From assembly GCF_014200755.1 (NCBI RefSeq), contig NZ_JACHCM010000007.1, positions 1 to 64,000 on the forward strand: DNA of 64,000 nt, read 5' to 3'. The first letter of the stretch is position 1; the number at the start of each line of letters is the position of its first letter. The notes under the pieces are model-generated. The model ran no database searches. It was not told the DNA's origin and saw only the letters and a program-made list of their open reading frames with translations. Shown one piece after another: positions 36,729-44,721 of this stretch. The position numbers and the translations under genes were made by a program. The DNA comes from Rhodanobacter sp. ANJX3. Lineage in GTDB: Bacteria; Pseudomonadota; Gammaproteobacteria; Xanthomonadales; Rhodanobacteraceae.

Positions 36729-37676
36729 TCAAAGGCAGCCCATGCCTTGCAAGGTGTCGCTAACAGCGCGATCAAGATCGGTATGCGGTTCTGCACCGAG
36801 AAACGCGATCAACTTGCGATTGTCGAGTTGCAGCGGCTGACGCCATAGATAACGCATTTCGCGCACTTCGCGAAACATCGTGACGAAGGGCGATGCCAGC
36901 GTGACGAGCCACCACGGGAAGGATCGCAGAGGTAGCCTTGGATCGGCTGCCGCCTTTCGGATCGCGGACATCAAGGCATGGCCATCGACCCAGTGGCCGC
37001 CGAAATGAAATCGCTCGAAGGCGGCCAATTCGCTCTCGCGCTCAAGCAGCAAGGCGACGGTCTTGCCGACGTCCGGCAGGTAAGCCCAGGCATGCGGCAA
37101 GTCGCGCGGTCCGGGGTAGTTGACCGAGCGCAGCTTTTTACCCGGTTTCAGAATCGCGCTAAACCAGTTGTTGCCGGCGCGCGGACCGAAGAAATCGCCG
37201 CAGCGAAGTATCAGCACGCGCACACCGTTGGTTACCGCCGCTTCGAGGCGCTTTTCCATCTGTACGCGGATCGCGCCTTTGCGCGTGAGCGGCTGTTGCG
37301 GCGAGCTTTCGCGCAATAGCGGCAGCGCATCCGGTCCGAAGTTGTAGACCGTACCCGGCAGCACGATACGCGCGTTGTTTTCCTTGGCGGCGACGATGGC
37401 GTTGTCGAGCATCGGCAGCACCAGCGTGTCCCATTGTCGGTAGCCGGGCGGGTTGACGGCATGCACGATCACGCCAGTGCCGCGCGCGGCTTTCGCCACA
37501 TCAGGGGCGTTCATGGCATCGCCCTCATGCCATTCGATGCCGGCCGCGAGATGGCTTCGCGTGGCATCGCGAACCAGTCCACGAACCGTCCATCCTCGCT
37601 GCAAAAGTGCATTGGCGATTTCGCTGCCGGAGCCACCGGTAGCGCCCAGTACCAAAGCGATGCGTTCTGCTTTCAT
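36729..37676 (-). CDS. NAD-dependent epimerase/dehydratase-type oxidoreductase (extended/atypical SDR)
   Basis: 315 residues. The nucleotide-binding ALVLGATGGSGSEIANAL is at the N-terminus. The usual YxxxK catalytic pair is replaced by LPGTVYNFGPDALP followed later by RVQMEKRLEA, as in atypical SDRs. The C-terminal part holds AYLPDVGKTVALLLE, typical of NAD(P)H-binding SDR a-type proteins. The substrate is unknown. GGGAG precedes ATG 37676. It is divergent from a LysR gene and probably its target. Confidence 0.83.
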   Translation of the reverse strand: MKAERIALVLGATGGSGSEIANALLQRGWTVRGLVRDATRSHLAAGIEWHEGDAMNAPDVAKAARGTGVIVHAVNPPGYRQWDTLVLPMLDNAIVAAKENNARIVLPGTVYNFGPDALPLLRESSPQQPLTRKGAIRVQMEKRLEAAVTNGVRVLILRCGDFFGPRAGNNWFSAILKPGKKLRSVNYPGPRDLPHAWAYLPDVGKTVALLLERESELAAFERFHFGGHWVDGHALMSAIRKAAADPRLPLRSFPWWLVTLASPFVTMFREVREMRYLWRQPLQLDNRKLIAFLGAEPHTDLDRAVSDTLQGMGCL

Positions 37677-37753
37677 GATCGTCTCCCGTGGAATGTGGGA
37701 TCAGAATGAGCGCTGTGGGTCTAAATGAAAATTGCCTAAAAGCGAACATCTGC

Positions 37754-37759
37754 TATACA
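37754..37759 (+). promoter_or_regulatory. Possible -10 element for the LysR gene at 37767
   Basis: TATACA lies eight bases before the LysR start, which would make the message nearly leaderless. No convincing -35 is seen. The 90-nt region between the SDR and LysR genes must also hold the SDR promoter. Confidence 0.3.
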
Positions 37760-37766
37760 TAAGTGC

Positions 37767-38663
37767 ATGGCTGCAAAAGAACCGAGTTGGGAGCTGTATC
37801 GTTCGTTTCTCGCGGTGATCCGCGAAGGCAGCCTGTCGGCGGCGGCGCGCAGCCTGGGCATGACCCAGCCGAGCCTGGGGCGACACATCCGGCAGCTGGA
37901 GTCCGATCTGGACGTCGTGTTGTTTACGCGTTCGCCGCAAGGCCTTGTCCCTACCGACCTCGGCGATGAGCTGGCGACACATGCGCAGGCGATGTACGCG
38001 ACGTCGGCGGCTTTGCGTCGGGCCGCCTCCGGCAGCAATAGCGAAGTGCGCGGCGTGGTGCGCGTGACCTGCAGTGAAGTGATCGGCGCCGAGGTGTTGC
38101 CGCCGATACTGACCGACTTGCGGCAACGGCATCCGGGCATTGTGATCGAGCTGTCGCTGTCGAACCGCAGCGAGGATCTGCTGCGCAAGGATGCGGATAT
38201 TGCGGTGCGCATGGTCCGTCCGGTGCAGAGAGCGCTGGTGGCGCGTCACGTCGGTGCGATTCCGCTTGGGCTCTACGCGCATCGCCGCTATTTGAAAGCC
38301 AACGGCAAGCCGTTGATCTGGGCCGATTTACATCGACACGCGATGATCGGCTATGACCACGAAACGCCGGCGCTGCGCGCCGTTCGCGACAAGCTGCCGT
38401 TGGGTCGCGAGGATTTTTCGTTGCGCACCGATAGCGATCTGGCCCAGCTGGCCGCGATTCGCGCCGGATACGGCATCGGCGGCTGCCAGTGTGCGCTGGC
38501 CGAACGCGACAAGAACCTGGTGCGCGTGCTGCCGCAGGCGTTCGCGCCCAGCCTGGATACCTGGCTGGTGATGCACGAAGATCTGAAGGCCAGCCGCCGT
38601 ACGCGTGTCGTGTTCGACCATCTCGCGGCGGCGCTGGTGGGCTATATCGATGGCGCGGCGTAG
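37767..38663 (+). CDS. LysR-family transcriptional regulator
   Basis: 298 residues. The N-terminal winged helix-turn-helix (FLAVIREGSLSAAARSLGM, then PSLGRHIRQLESDLDVVLF and RSPQGLVPTDLG) is followed by a substrate-binding-like domain with VTCSEVIGAEVLPPIL and ADIAVRMVRP. Two nearby cysteines (GIGGCQCAL) near residue 240 may be redox- or ligand-related. It is divergent from the SDR gene and most likely regulates it; the aldo/keto reductase downstream may also respond. Confidence 0.88.
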   Translation: MAAKEPSWELYRSFLAVIREGSLSAAARSLGMTQPSLGRHIRQLESDLDVVLFTRSPQGLVPTDLGDELATHAQAMYATSAALRRAASGSNSEVRGVVRVTCSEVIGAEVLPPILTDLRQRHPGIVIELSLSNRSEDLLRKDADIAVRMVRPVQRALVARHVGAIPLGLYAHRRYLKANGKPLIWADLHRHAMIGYDHETPALRAVRDKLPLGREDFSLRTDSDLAQLAAIRAGYGIGGCQCALAERDKNLVRVLPQAFAPSLDTWLVMHEDLKASRRTRVVFDHLAAALVGYIDGAA

Positions 38664-38756
38664 CGCAACGGCAGCGGTAAACCGCCGCATGGGTTGGACG
38701 TGGCAGCGGCATTGTTGTCATGCTCGGTGTCTCTGCCACCCGAACTGGACGACTCC

Positions 38757-39725
38757 ATGCAATACCGCCGCCTCGGCTCCACCGGCCTGCAACTTTCCGC
38801 GCTGTCGTTCGGTGCATGGGTCACGTTCGGTAAGCAGGTGGGGCGGTCGCAGGCGCGCGAACTGCTGGCGCTGGCGCACGATCGCGGCGTCAATTTTTTC
38901 GACAATGCCGAGACGTACAACAAAGGTGTGGCCGAGGAGTTGATGGGCGACGTGCTGGCCGATCTGCGCTTTGCGCGCGACAGCTATTGCGTGTCGAGCA
39001 AGGTGTTTTTCGGCGCGGTAGACGACCCGCTGCCGACCCAGCGCGGGCTGTCGCGCAAGCATGTGATGGACGCCTGTCATCAGGCGCTGCAGCGGCTGCG
39101 CGTGGATTATCTGGATCTGTATTTTTGTCATCGGCCCGATCCGGATACGCCGGTCGCGGAAACCGTGGCGGCGATGGATACGCTGATTCGCCAGGGCAAG
39201 GTGCTTTACTGGGGTACCAGCGAGTGGCCGGCCGAAGCGATTCACGAGGCGCATCGCATCGCGCGCGAGCATCATTTCTATGCCCCGGTGGTCGAGCAGC
39301 CCGAGTACAACTTGCTGCATCGCGAACGCGTCGAAACGGAGTACGCGCCGCTGTACGAGGCTTACGGCATGGGCACCACGATTTGGTCGCCGCTGTCGTC
39401 CGGCCTGCTGTCGGGCAAGTACAACGACGGTGTGCCGGCCGATTCGCGCATCAATCAACCGGGCTACGAGTGGCTGCGCCATAGCGTGCTGGGCAAGGGC
39501 AGCGAACGCGTCGACAAGGTGCGTGCGTTGAAGCCGATCGCCGATGAGCTCGGCGTGGGTCTGGCGCCGCTGGCGATCGCCTGGTGCCTGCTCAACCCCC
39601 ATGTCTCCACGGTGATGCTGGGCGCCAGCAAGACCGAACAGCTGGAGCAGAATCTCGGCGCGCTCGATGTGCTGCCGAAGATCGACAAGGCGATGCAGGA
39701 GCGGATAGAAAAGGCCGTCGCCTGA
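38757..39725 (+). CDS. Aldo/keto reductase (Kv-beta-like, AKR6/7 type)
   Basis: 322 residues from ATG 38757; a longer frame to 38694 lacks similarity. MQYRRLGSTGLQLSALSFGAW fits the potassium-channel beta-subunit-like reductases. The tetrad is visible: D in FFDNAETYNKG, Y in the same stretch, K in VSSKVF and H in YFCHRPDPD. The NADPH-binding region has GVGLAPLAIAW and LGASKTEQLEQNL. Relatives such as YghZ/MgrA detoxify methylglyoxal and other aldehydes. It is 93 nt downstream of the LysR gene on the same strand. Confidence 0.9.
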   Translation: MQYRRLGSTGLQLSALSFGAWVTFGKQVGRSQARELLALAHDRGVNFFDNAETYNKGVAEELMGDVLADLRFARDSYCVSSKVFFGAVDDPLPTQRGLSRKHVMDACHQALQRLRVDYLDLYFCHRPDPDTPVAETVAAMDTLIRQGKVLYWGTSEWPAEAIHEAHRIAREHHFYAPVVEQPEYNLLHRERVETEYAPLYEAYGMGTTIWSPLSSGLLSGKYNDGVPADSRINQPGYEWLRHSVLGKGSERVDKVRALKPIADELGVGLAPLAIAWCLLNPHVSTVMLGASKTEQLEQNLGALDVLPKIDKAMQERIEKAVA

Positions 39726-39769
39726 ATCAGCGCGCGATAGTCAGGGTGAATCGCACCGATAGACGGCAG

Positions 39770-39798
39770 TTGACACTCAAATGAGAATCATTATCATC
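39770..39798 (+). promoter_or_regulatory. Fur-regulated promoter of hemP
   Basis: A sigma-70 promoter TTGACA (39770-39775), 16-bp spacer, TATCAT (39792-39797) overlaps a Fur box AATGAGAATCATTATCATC (39780-39798), close to the GATAATGATAATCATTATC consensus. Iron-loaded Fur bound here would block RNA polymerase, so hemP and probably the next gene should be induced by iron starvation. Confidence 0.85.
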
Positions 39799-39830
39799 AA
39801 AGTCGTCACTGACCTTCTGCGGAGCGTGCC

Positions 39831-40061
39831 ATGTCGATTTCCACCCTGTCCCAGTCTCATCCCGTCGCCCACGTCGTTACGGCCAGCCCGCGATCGCTGC
39901 AGCTGGTGAACACCCGGCCAGCCGTGGCGGATAACGCGGCGATTCCCCGCATCTCCAGCCAGATGCTGCTGGACGGCGGACGCGAGCTGGTGATCCAGCA
40001 TCAGGGCGGGGAATATCACCTGCGTCTGACGCGCAACGACAAACTGATCCTCACCAAGTAA
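39831..40061 (+). CDS. hemP: Hemin uptake protein HemP
   Basis: 76 residues. The second half (ISSQMLLDGGRELVIQHQGG, then EYHLRLTRNDKLILTK) is the HemP domain; the first 35 residues are low-complexity. HemP is a small protein tied to heme import and acts in some bacteria as an activator of heme-uptake genes. The Fur box directly upstream supports an iron role. The receptor and transporter genes usually nearby are not in this window. Confidence 0.9.
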   Translation: MSISTLSQSHPVAHVVTASPRSLQLVNTRPAVADNAAIPRISSQMLLDGGRELVIQHQGGEYHLRLTRNDKLILTK

Positions 40062-40198
40062 TTCGCTTCGACTGTCGCGAGCGGCGTCGCCGCACGCCTC
40101 AGCATCCCAAGGCCCTTGCCAGATCGCCCGCCGCCCGCGGACTCCAGCCGGCCATCAGCGCATGCCTGTCACGGTATGCCATCACCGCTGGAGGTGAT

Positions 40199-40774
40199 AT
40201 GTACGGCTGGCTCGATACCTTCTTTTGCAGCCCGCGCGCGTGGTTTGTCGAACCTGGCGAGCGGTCGTTGCACGTCACCGCGTCGGCGCTCGCGCGGTGG
40301 CTGCCGCTGCTTGGCAGCGTGGTCTACGTGCCGTCGCGCGCCGAGGTCGATGCGTCGGCGCGATGGCCTGACGGCCTGCTCAGCGAAAGTCCGCTGCTGA
40401 CGCCGCTGCTGCGCACGCACTATCTGCGCGTGCTGGGCATCGTCAGCGCCGACGGCCCACGCGAGTGGATCGAATGTCTCGACGCGTGCGGCGAGATTCT
40501 GGCCCAGCTGCATTTACTGCCCGATACCGACTATCTGGCCTGGGACAATCTGCCGGACGAAAGCCAGATGATCGCAAGCCGGCCCGAACATGGCAGGTCG
40601 CGTATGTTCCGCGGCGCCGCTGCGCATCTCATGCGCTTTCGCTGCCAGCCGCTTGCCAACATGCTTTGCCTTGGCGAAGCCTCGCCGCCGCGCATTTCGC
40701 CCCTGGGTCGCGTGGTGGCACAGGCCATTGCCGGCTCGCAGCCGCTGTTGGTGCAGGGCTTGCCGGTTTTGTAG
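40199..40774 (+). CDS. Unknown protein downstream of hemP
   Basis: 191 residues with no signal peptide or membrane segment, rich in tryptophan, leucine and arginine (YGWLDTFFCSPRAWFVEPGE at the start; FRGAAAHLMRFRCQPLANML near residue 140). A very strong GGAGGTGAT lies just before ATG 40199. I do not recognise the family. It is 137 nt behind hemP with no promoter or terminator visible between, so it is probably in the Fur regulon and may be a cytosolic factor for heme or iron handling. That role is inferred from position only. Confidence 0.65.
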   Translation: MYGWLDTFFCSPRAWFVEPGERSLHVTASALARWLPLLGSVVYVPSRAEVDASARWPDGLLSESPLLTPLLRTHYLRVLGIVSADGPREWIECLDACGEILAQLHLLPDTDYLAWDNLPDESQMIASRPEHGRSRMFRGAAAHLMRFRCQPLANMLCLGEASPPRISPLGRVVAQAIAGSQPLLVQGLPVL

Positions 40775-40782
40775 TGAGGTAA

Positions 40783-40906
40783 GAGCGGGAACGGGGAACA
40801 CGAGGGTTGCGTGTCGCGTGCACTCCCCCGTGATACCCAGGGTGAAAGCTGGGTCTCGCGAGTAAAGCCAGCTTGCCTGACACTTGATGTTCCCCGTTTC
40901 CTGCTC
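40783..40906. repeat. Palindromic GGGAACG-type element
   Basis: The left arm GAGCGGGAACGGGGAACA (40783-40800) is nearly complementary to the right arm TGTTCCCCGTTTCCTGCTC (40888-40906). The centre is unique and holds a second small hairpin (ACCCAG/CTGGGT). It lies between the hemP-linked gene and the exporter promoter region and may insulate them. Confidence 0.7.
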
Positions 40907-40912
40907 AGCATA

Positions 40913-40950
40913 AGTGTCCGGCGCGGCGTGGCCAGTGTCCGCGGACACTG
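40913..40950 (+). promoter_or_regulatory. Upstream activator sites (TGTCCG/CGGACA palindrome) of the exporter operon
   Basis: A perfect 18-bp palindrome CAGTGTCCGCGGACACTG (40933-40950) and a half-site AGTGTCCG (40913-40920). The two GTGTCCG copies start 21 bp apart, that is two helical turns on the same DNA face. They lie 50-90 bp upstream of a sigma-54 promoter, the usual place for an NtrC-type enhancer-binding protein. Confidence 0.75.
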
Positions 40951-41001
40951 TTTGTATCGACTGAAACGGCCGCGAATCGTTGTCTGGCCTCACTTTGCCT
41001 T

Positions 41002-41018
41002 TTGGCATGTGGATTGCA
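41002..41018 (+). promoter_or_regulatory. Sigma-54 promoter of the exporter operon
   Basis: TTGGCATGTGGATTGCA agrees with the RpoN consensus (TTGGCACG-N4-TTGCA) at all but one position, with GG and GC exactly 10 bp apart. It lies 46 nt upstream of the adaptor ATG and 52 nt downstream of the palindromic activator site. Transcription should need RpoN and an ATP-dependent activator. Confidence 0.85.
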
Positions 41019-41063
41019 AAACCCTGCGTGGGACCGCCCGGTGCGCGGTCAGGGATGCATCAC

Positions 41064-42335
41064 ATGATTCGCGACACTTCCGCGCAAGATCGTATCGTCG
41101 AGGTCAAACCCAACCGCAAGCGTCGGCTGATGCTGATCGGTGGCGGTGTGGTCGTGCTGGGCCTGCTGGTATGGCTGGTGCCCGGCATTGGCCGCCTGTT
41201 TTCTGCGTCGTCATCGGTCAGCGCGTCGCGGTTGTCCTTCGCGACGGTCGAGCGCGGCCCGTTCGTCAACGACATCGCCGCCGAAGGCAAGGTCGTCGCG
41301 GCGGTCAGTCCCACGCTGTACGCCACCTACGGCGGCGCCGTCACTCTGCAGGTGCACGCCGGCGACACGGTGAAGAAAGACCAGGTGCTGGCCACCATCG
41401 ACAGCCCCGAGCTGCGCAACAAGCTGGCGCAGGAGCAGTCCAAGGCCGATGCCATGCAGGTCGATTACCTGCAGTCGCAGGTGGACGCACGCACCAAGCG
41501 CAGCGATCTGCAGAAGGCGTTCGACAACGCCCAGATCGACGAAAAGAGCGCCGAAACCAATCTGGCGCGCGAGCAGAAAGCATTCGCTGCCGGTGCGGCC
41601 ACCGGTGTCGAAGTCGATCAGTCCAAGGACGCGCTGGAAAAAGCGCGCATCGTGCTGGCGCATGCCAAGTCCGATCTGGGCATGAACAACGACAGCCTGA
41701 AATTCAACATCGAGTCGAAGAAACTCACCCACGACAACCAGATGCTGGTGGTGCAGGACCTGCAGCGCCAGGTCGACAACCTCAACGTCAAGTCGCCGGT
41801 AGATGGTCAGGTCGGCCAGCTGTTTATCGCCGAGCGCGCCACCGTGGCGAAGGACGCGCAACTGCTCAGCGTGATCGATCTCTCCGCCTTGCAGGTCGAG
41901 ATGCAGGTGCCGGAAAGCTTCGCGCGCGATCTGGGCATCGGCATGGGCGGCGAGATCAGCGGCAACGGCAATGTCTGGAAGGGCTTGGTCAGCGCCATCT
42001 CGCCCGAAGTGGTAAACGGCGAAGTCGCCGCACGCCTGCGCTTCGACGGCCAGACGCCCAAGCAGCTGCGCCAGAACCAGCGCCTCTCGGTGCGCGTGCT
42101 GCTCGACAAGCGCGACAACGTGCTGACCGTGCAGCGCGGCTCGTTCGTCGACGAATCCGGCGGCAGCTACGCCTATGTCGTACGCGACGGCATCGCCACC
42201 AAAACCCCGATCCGCGTCGGCACCAGCAGCATCGACAAGGTCGAGATTCTGGGCGGCCTGAAAGAGGGCGACCGCATCGTGATCTCGGGCACCGACAACT
42301 TCAAGAACGCGGCGAAGGTTGCGATCAGTAGCTGA
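41064..42335 (+). CDS. Periplasmic adaptor subunit (MacA/HlyD type) of the ABC exporter
   Basis: 423 residues from ATG 41064, eight bases after AGGGA; the frame is open to 40980 but that start lies inside the sigma-54 promoter. One transmembrane helix (about 22-40, LMLIGGGVVVLGLLVWLV) anchors it. A split lipoyl domain (AGDTVKKDQVLATIDSPEL and VKSPVDGQVGQL) flanks a long helical hairpin (about 110-225), and beta-barrel and membrane-proximal domains follow. It should bridge the inner-membrane permeases with the TolC-like channel. It is the first gene after the promoter and followed by the ATPase gene. Confidence 0.9.
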   Translation: MIRDTSAQDRIVEVKPNRKRRLMLIGGGVVVLGLLVWLVPGIGRLFSASSSVSASRLSFATVERGPFVNDIAAEGKVVAAVSPTLYATYGGAVTLQVHAGDTVKKDQVLATIDSPELRNKLAQEQSKADAMQVDYLQSQVDARTKRSDLQKAFDNAQIDEKSAETNLAREQKAFAAGAATGVEVDQSKDALEKARIVLAHAKSDLGMNNDSLKFNIESKKLTHDNQMLVVQDLQRQVDNLNVKSPVDGQVGQLFIAERATVAKDAQLLSVIDLSALQVEMQVPESFARDLGIGMGGEISGNGNVWKGLVSAISPEVVNGEVAARLRFDGQTPKQLRQNQRLSVRVLLDKRDNVLTVQRGSFVDESGGSYAYVVRDGIATKTPIRVGTSSIDKVEILGGLKEGDRIVISGTDNFKNAAKVAISS

Positions 42336-42341
42336 TGAAGA

Positions 42342-42490
42342 GCGGGGAACGGTGACTGGGAAATGGGGAACATGCCGTTCAAGAGAAGTCCCGATCCAAT
42401 CGCCTTAGCTGGCTTTTATTTCAAGCAACGTCAGAAGCAAAAGTAACTGCACCTCGCATGTTCCCCATTCCCTGATCCCCGTTCCCGTTG
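42342..42490. repeat. Long palindromic GGGAACG-type element between adaptor and ATPase genes
   Basis: The left arm (42342-42375, containing GCGGGGAACGG and ATGGGGAACATGC) and right arm (42456-42490, containing GCATGTTCCCCAT and CCCCGTTCCCG) are complementary over most of about 34 bases, with an 80-nt centre. In RNA this would make a long hairpin inside the operon leader of the ATPase gene. No gene is seen in the gap. Confidence 0.75.
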
Positions 42491-42528
42491 CACCAAAAAA
42501 CCGAACACCACCATAAGGACGCAAAACC

Positions 42529-43254
42529 ATGCTGAAGATGAGCCACCTGTCCAAGGTCTACCGCACCGAAGTGGTCGAGACCTACGCGCTGCGCGATTTC
42601 AATATCGACGTGAAAGAGGGCGAGTTCGTCGCCGTTACCGGTCCGTCCGGCTCGGGCAAAACCACGTTTCTGACCATCGCCGGCCTGCTGGAAACCTTTA
42701 CCGGTGGTGAGTATCACCTCGACGGCATCGAGGTGAGCAATCTCAACGACAACGCCCGCTCGAAGATCCGCAACGAGAAGATCGGCTTCATTTTTCAGGC
42801 GTTCAACTTGATTCCCGATCTCAACGTGTTCGACAACATCGAAGTGCCGCTGCGCTATCGCGGCATGAAGGCTGCCGAACGCAAGCAGCGCATCATGGAA
42901 TCGCTCGAGCGCGTCGGTCTTGCCTCGCGCGCCAAGCACTATCCGGCTGAACTCTCCGGCGGTCAGCAGCAGCGTGTGGCGATCGCTCGCGCATTGGCCG
43001 GCTCACCACGCCTGCTGCTCGCCGATGAACCGACCGGCAACCTCGATACACAGATGGCCCGCAGCGTGCTCGAACTGCTCGAGGACATCCACCGCGGCGG
43101 TGCCACCATCGTCATGGTCACCCACGACCCTGAGCTTGCCGCTCGCGCCCAGCGCAACGTGCATGTCATCGACGGCCAGGTGGTGGATCTGTCGGAAGAC
43201 CCGCGTTTCCACAATGCCGTGACCGCAGCACAGGGCGGCGCACGTTCGGACTGA
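42529..43254 (+). CDS. ABC exporter ATPase (MacB/LolD type)
   Basis: 241 residues, a stand-alone nucleotide-binding domain. Walker A GPSGSGKT near residue 40, Q-loop FQAFNLIPDLNVFDN, signature LSGGQQQRVAIARAL near 143, Walker B LLLADEPTGNLD and H-loop VTHDPELA are intact. The sequence is of the LolD/MacB class that powers mechanotransmission permeases without moving substrate through the membrane. AAGGA precedes ATG 42529. It is the only ATPase seen with 15 permease genes, so it should serve many permease dimers. Confidence 0.95.
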   Translation: MLKMSHLSKVYRTEVVETYALRDFNIDVKEGEFVAVTGPSGSGKTTFLTIAGLLETFTGGEYHLDGIEVSNLNDNARSKIRNEKIGFIFQAFNLIPDLNVFDNIEVPLRYRGMKAAERKQRIMESLERVGLASRAKHYPAELSGGQQQRVAIARALAGSPRLLLADEPTGNLDTQMARSVLELLEDIHRGGATIVMVTHDPELAARAQRNVHVIDGQVVDLSEDPRFHNAVTAAQGGARSD

Positions 43255-43308
43255 TTCTGCCGGTTCGGTTCCAGCCGTCCATCCGTCCATCTTTCGAGAG
43301 AGTCATCC

Positions 43309-44658
43309 ATGCGTCTGAAGTTGTTGCCCGTGCTGCTCTTGCTGACCATCGCGCCCTTGTCCGGTCACGGCGAGGATCTGATGGATGCTTATCGGCAGGC
43401 CATCGCCAACGATCCGGTACTCAGCACGGCCGACGCCACGCGTCTGGTCGTGGCCGAGGGCGTGCCGCAGGCGCGCTCGGCGCTGCTGCCACAGCTGTCT
43501 GCCGGGCTGAGTTTCGATCAAAGTCATGGCGGCACCGGAGGATCCAACATCGTCAACGGTGTCTCGTTACCCACCAGTGCGGTCGGTCATAGTCGTTATC
43601 GCGATCTCAATGGCTCGCTCAGCCAGGCCATCATCAATCTGCCGGATATCGCCACGCTGCACGCGGCGCATTCCACCAGCGACGCGCAGGAAGAGGTCTA
43701 TCGCGCCGCGCTGCAAGACCTTTATGTGCGTGTTGCCAGCGCCTACTTCAACGTGCTGATCGCGCAGGATCAGGTGGACGTCTACAAAGCCTACGAGGAC
43801 GGTTTCAAACAAGAGTTCGATCAGGCCAATGAACGCCTGAAGGTGGGCCTGGAAAATTCGGCGAACTCGACTCAGGCGCAAGCCTTTTACCTTTCCATCA
43901 AGTCGGAACGGATCGCCGCGCAGGATACCTTGAAGGACGCATTGCATGGGCTTGAGCAGATTACCGGCCAGCCAACCGGGACACTGAAAAAGCTGCGCGA
44001 GGATATTCCCCTGCAGGCACCCACGCCCAACGACGCCAAGGCCTGGGTCGATGCCGCCATGCAAACCAATCCGGCCATTCTTTCCGCGCGCTATACGGTC
44101 AGTGCCGACGAACACAAGATTTCGGCGGCACGCGCCGGGCACCTGCCGACGTTGAGTGCCAACGTCTACCGCGACAAATTCGGCAGCTGGGCCAGCGCCA
44201 CGCCCATGGCAGGCAATTCCCGGTACGGGCCAACCACCACGACGGTTGGGCTCACGCTCACGGTACCGATTTTCAGCGGTGGGCTCACGCAGTCGCAGGT
44301 GCGCCAGGCGATCCACCAGCGCGATGCGGACGAGGGCAATCTGGAGACTCAGCGCCGACAGGCCGCGCGCGATGCCAACAACTATTTCAATCTGGTGGTG
44401 GACGGCATCGATCAGGTCGAAACCACCCGCACCGCCGTGCAGGTGGCGGAAAAGTCGCTGGGATCCATGCGCGCCGGCTATTCGATCGGCACCATGAGCC
44501 TGCCCAACGTGGTCAATGCGATTCAGATTCTTGCGCAGGCGCAGGGCCAATACACCGTGGAACGTCATCAGTTCATCCTCAACAAGCTGTCGTTGAAGCA
44601 GGCCGCCGGCACCATCGACATGCACGATCTCGAAGACATCAACCGGCTGCTGCAGTGA
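43309..44658 (+). CDS. TolC-family outer-membrane channel
   Basis: 449 residues. A signal peptide covers about 1-20 (LLPVLLLLTIAPLSGHG). The mature part has two homologous helical-barrel halves typical of TolC (AYRQAIANDPVLSTADA at the start; AAMQTNPAILSARYTV near 255). Family marks such as GLTLTVPIFSGGLTQSQV near 310 and AGYSIGTMSLPNVVNA near 390 are present. It gives the export system its outer-membrane exit duct. It lies between the ATPase gene and the permease array, 54 nt after the former and 63 nt before the latter. Confidence 0.93.
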   Translation: MRLKLLPVLLLLTIAPLSGHGEDLMDAYRQAIANDPVLSTADATRLVVAEGVPQARSALLPQLSAGLSFDQSHGGTGGSNIVNGVSLPTSAVGHSRYRDLNGSLSQAIINLPDIATLHAAHSTSDAQEEVYRAALQDLYVRVASAYFNVLIAQDQVDVYKAYEDGFKQEFDQANERLKVGLENSANSTQAQAFYLSIKSERIAAQDTLKDALHGLEQITGQPTGTLKKLREDIPLQAPTPNDAKAWVDAAMQTNPAILSARYTVSADEHKISAARAGHLPTLSANVYRDKFGSWASATPMAGNSRYGPTTTTVGLTLTVPIFSGGLTQSQVRQAIHQRDADEGNLETQRRQAARDANNYFNLVVDGIDQVETTRTAVQVAEKSLGSMRAGYSIGTMSLPNVVNAIQILAQAQGQYTVERHQFILNKLSLKQAAGTIDMHDLEDINRLLQ

Positions 44659-44721
44659 ATGTCGCGCGATACCAGCCCATAAAGCCAAGAGCGTCAGCTC
44701 AAGCGATCGGAGGGCAGCGCG

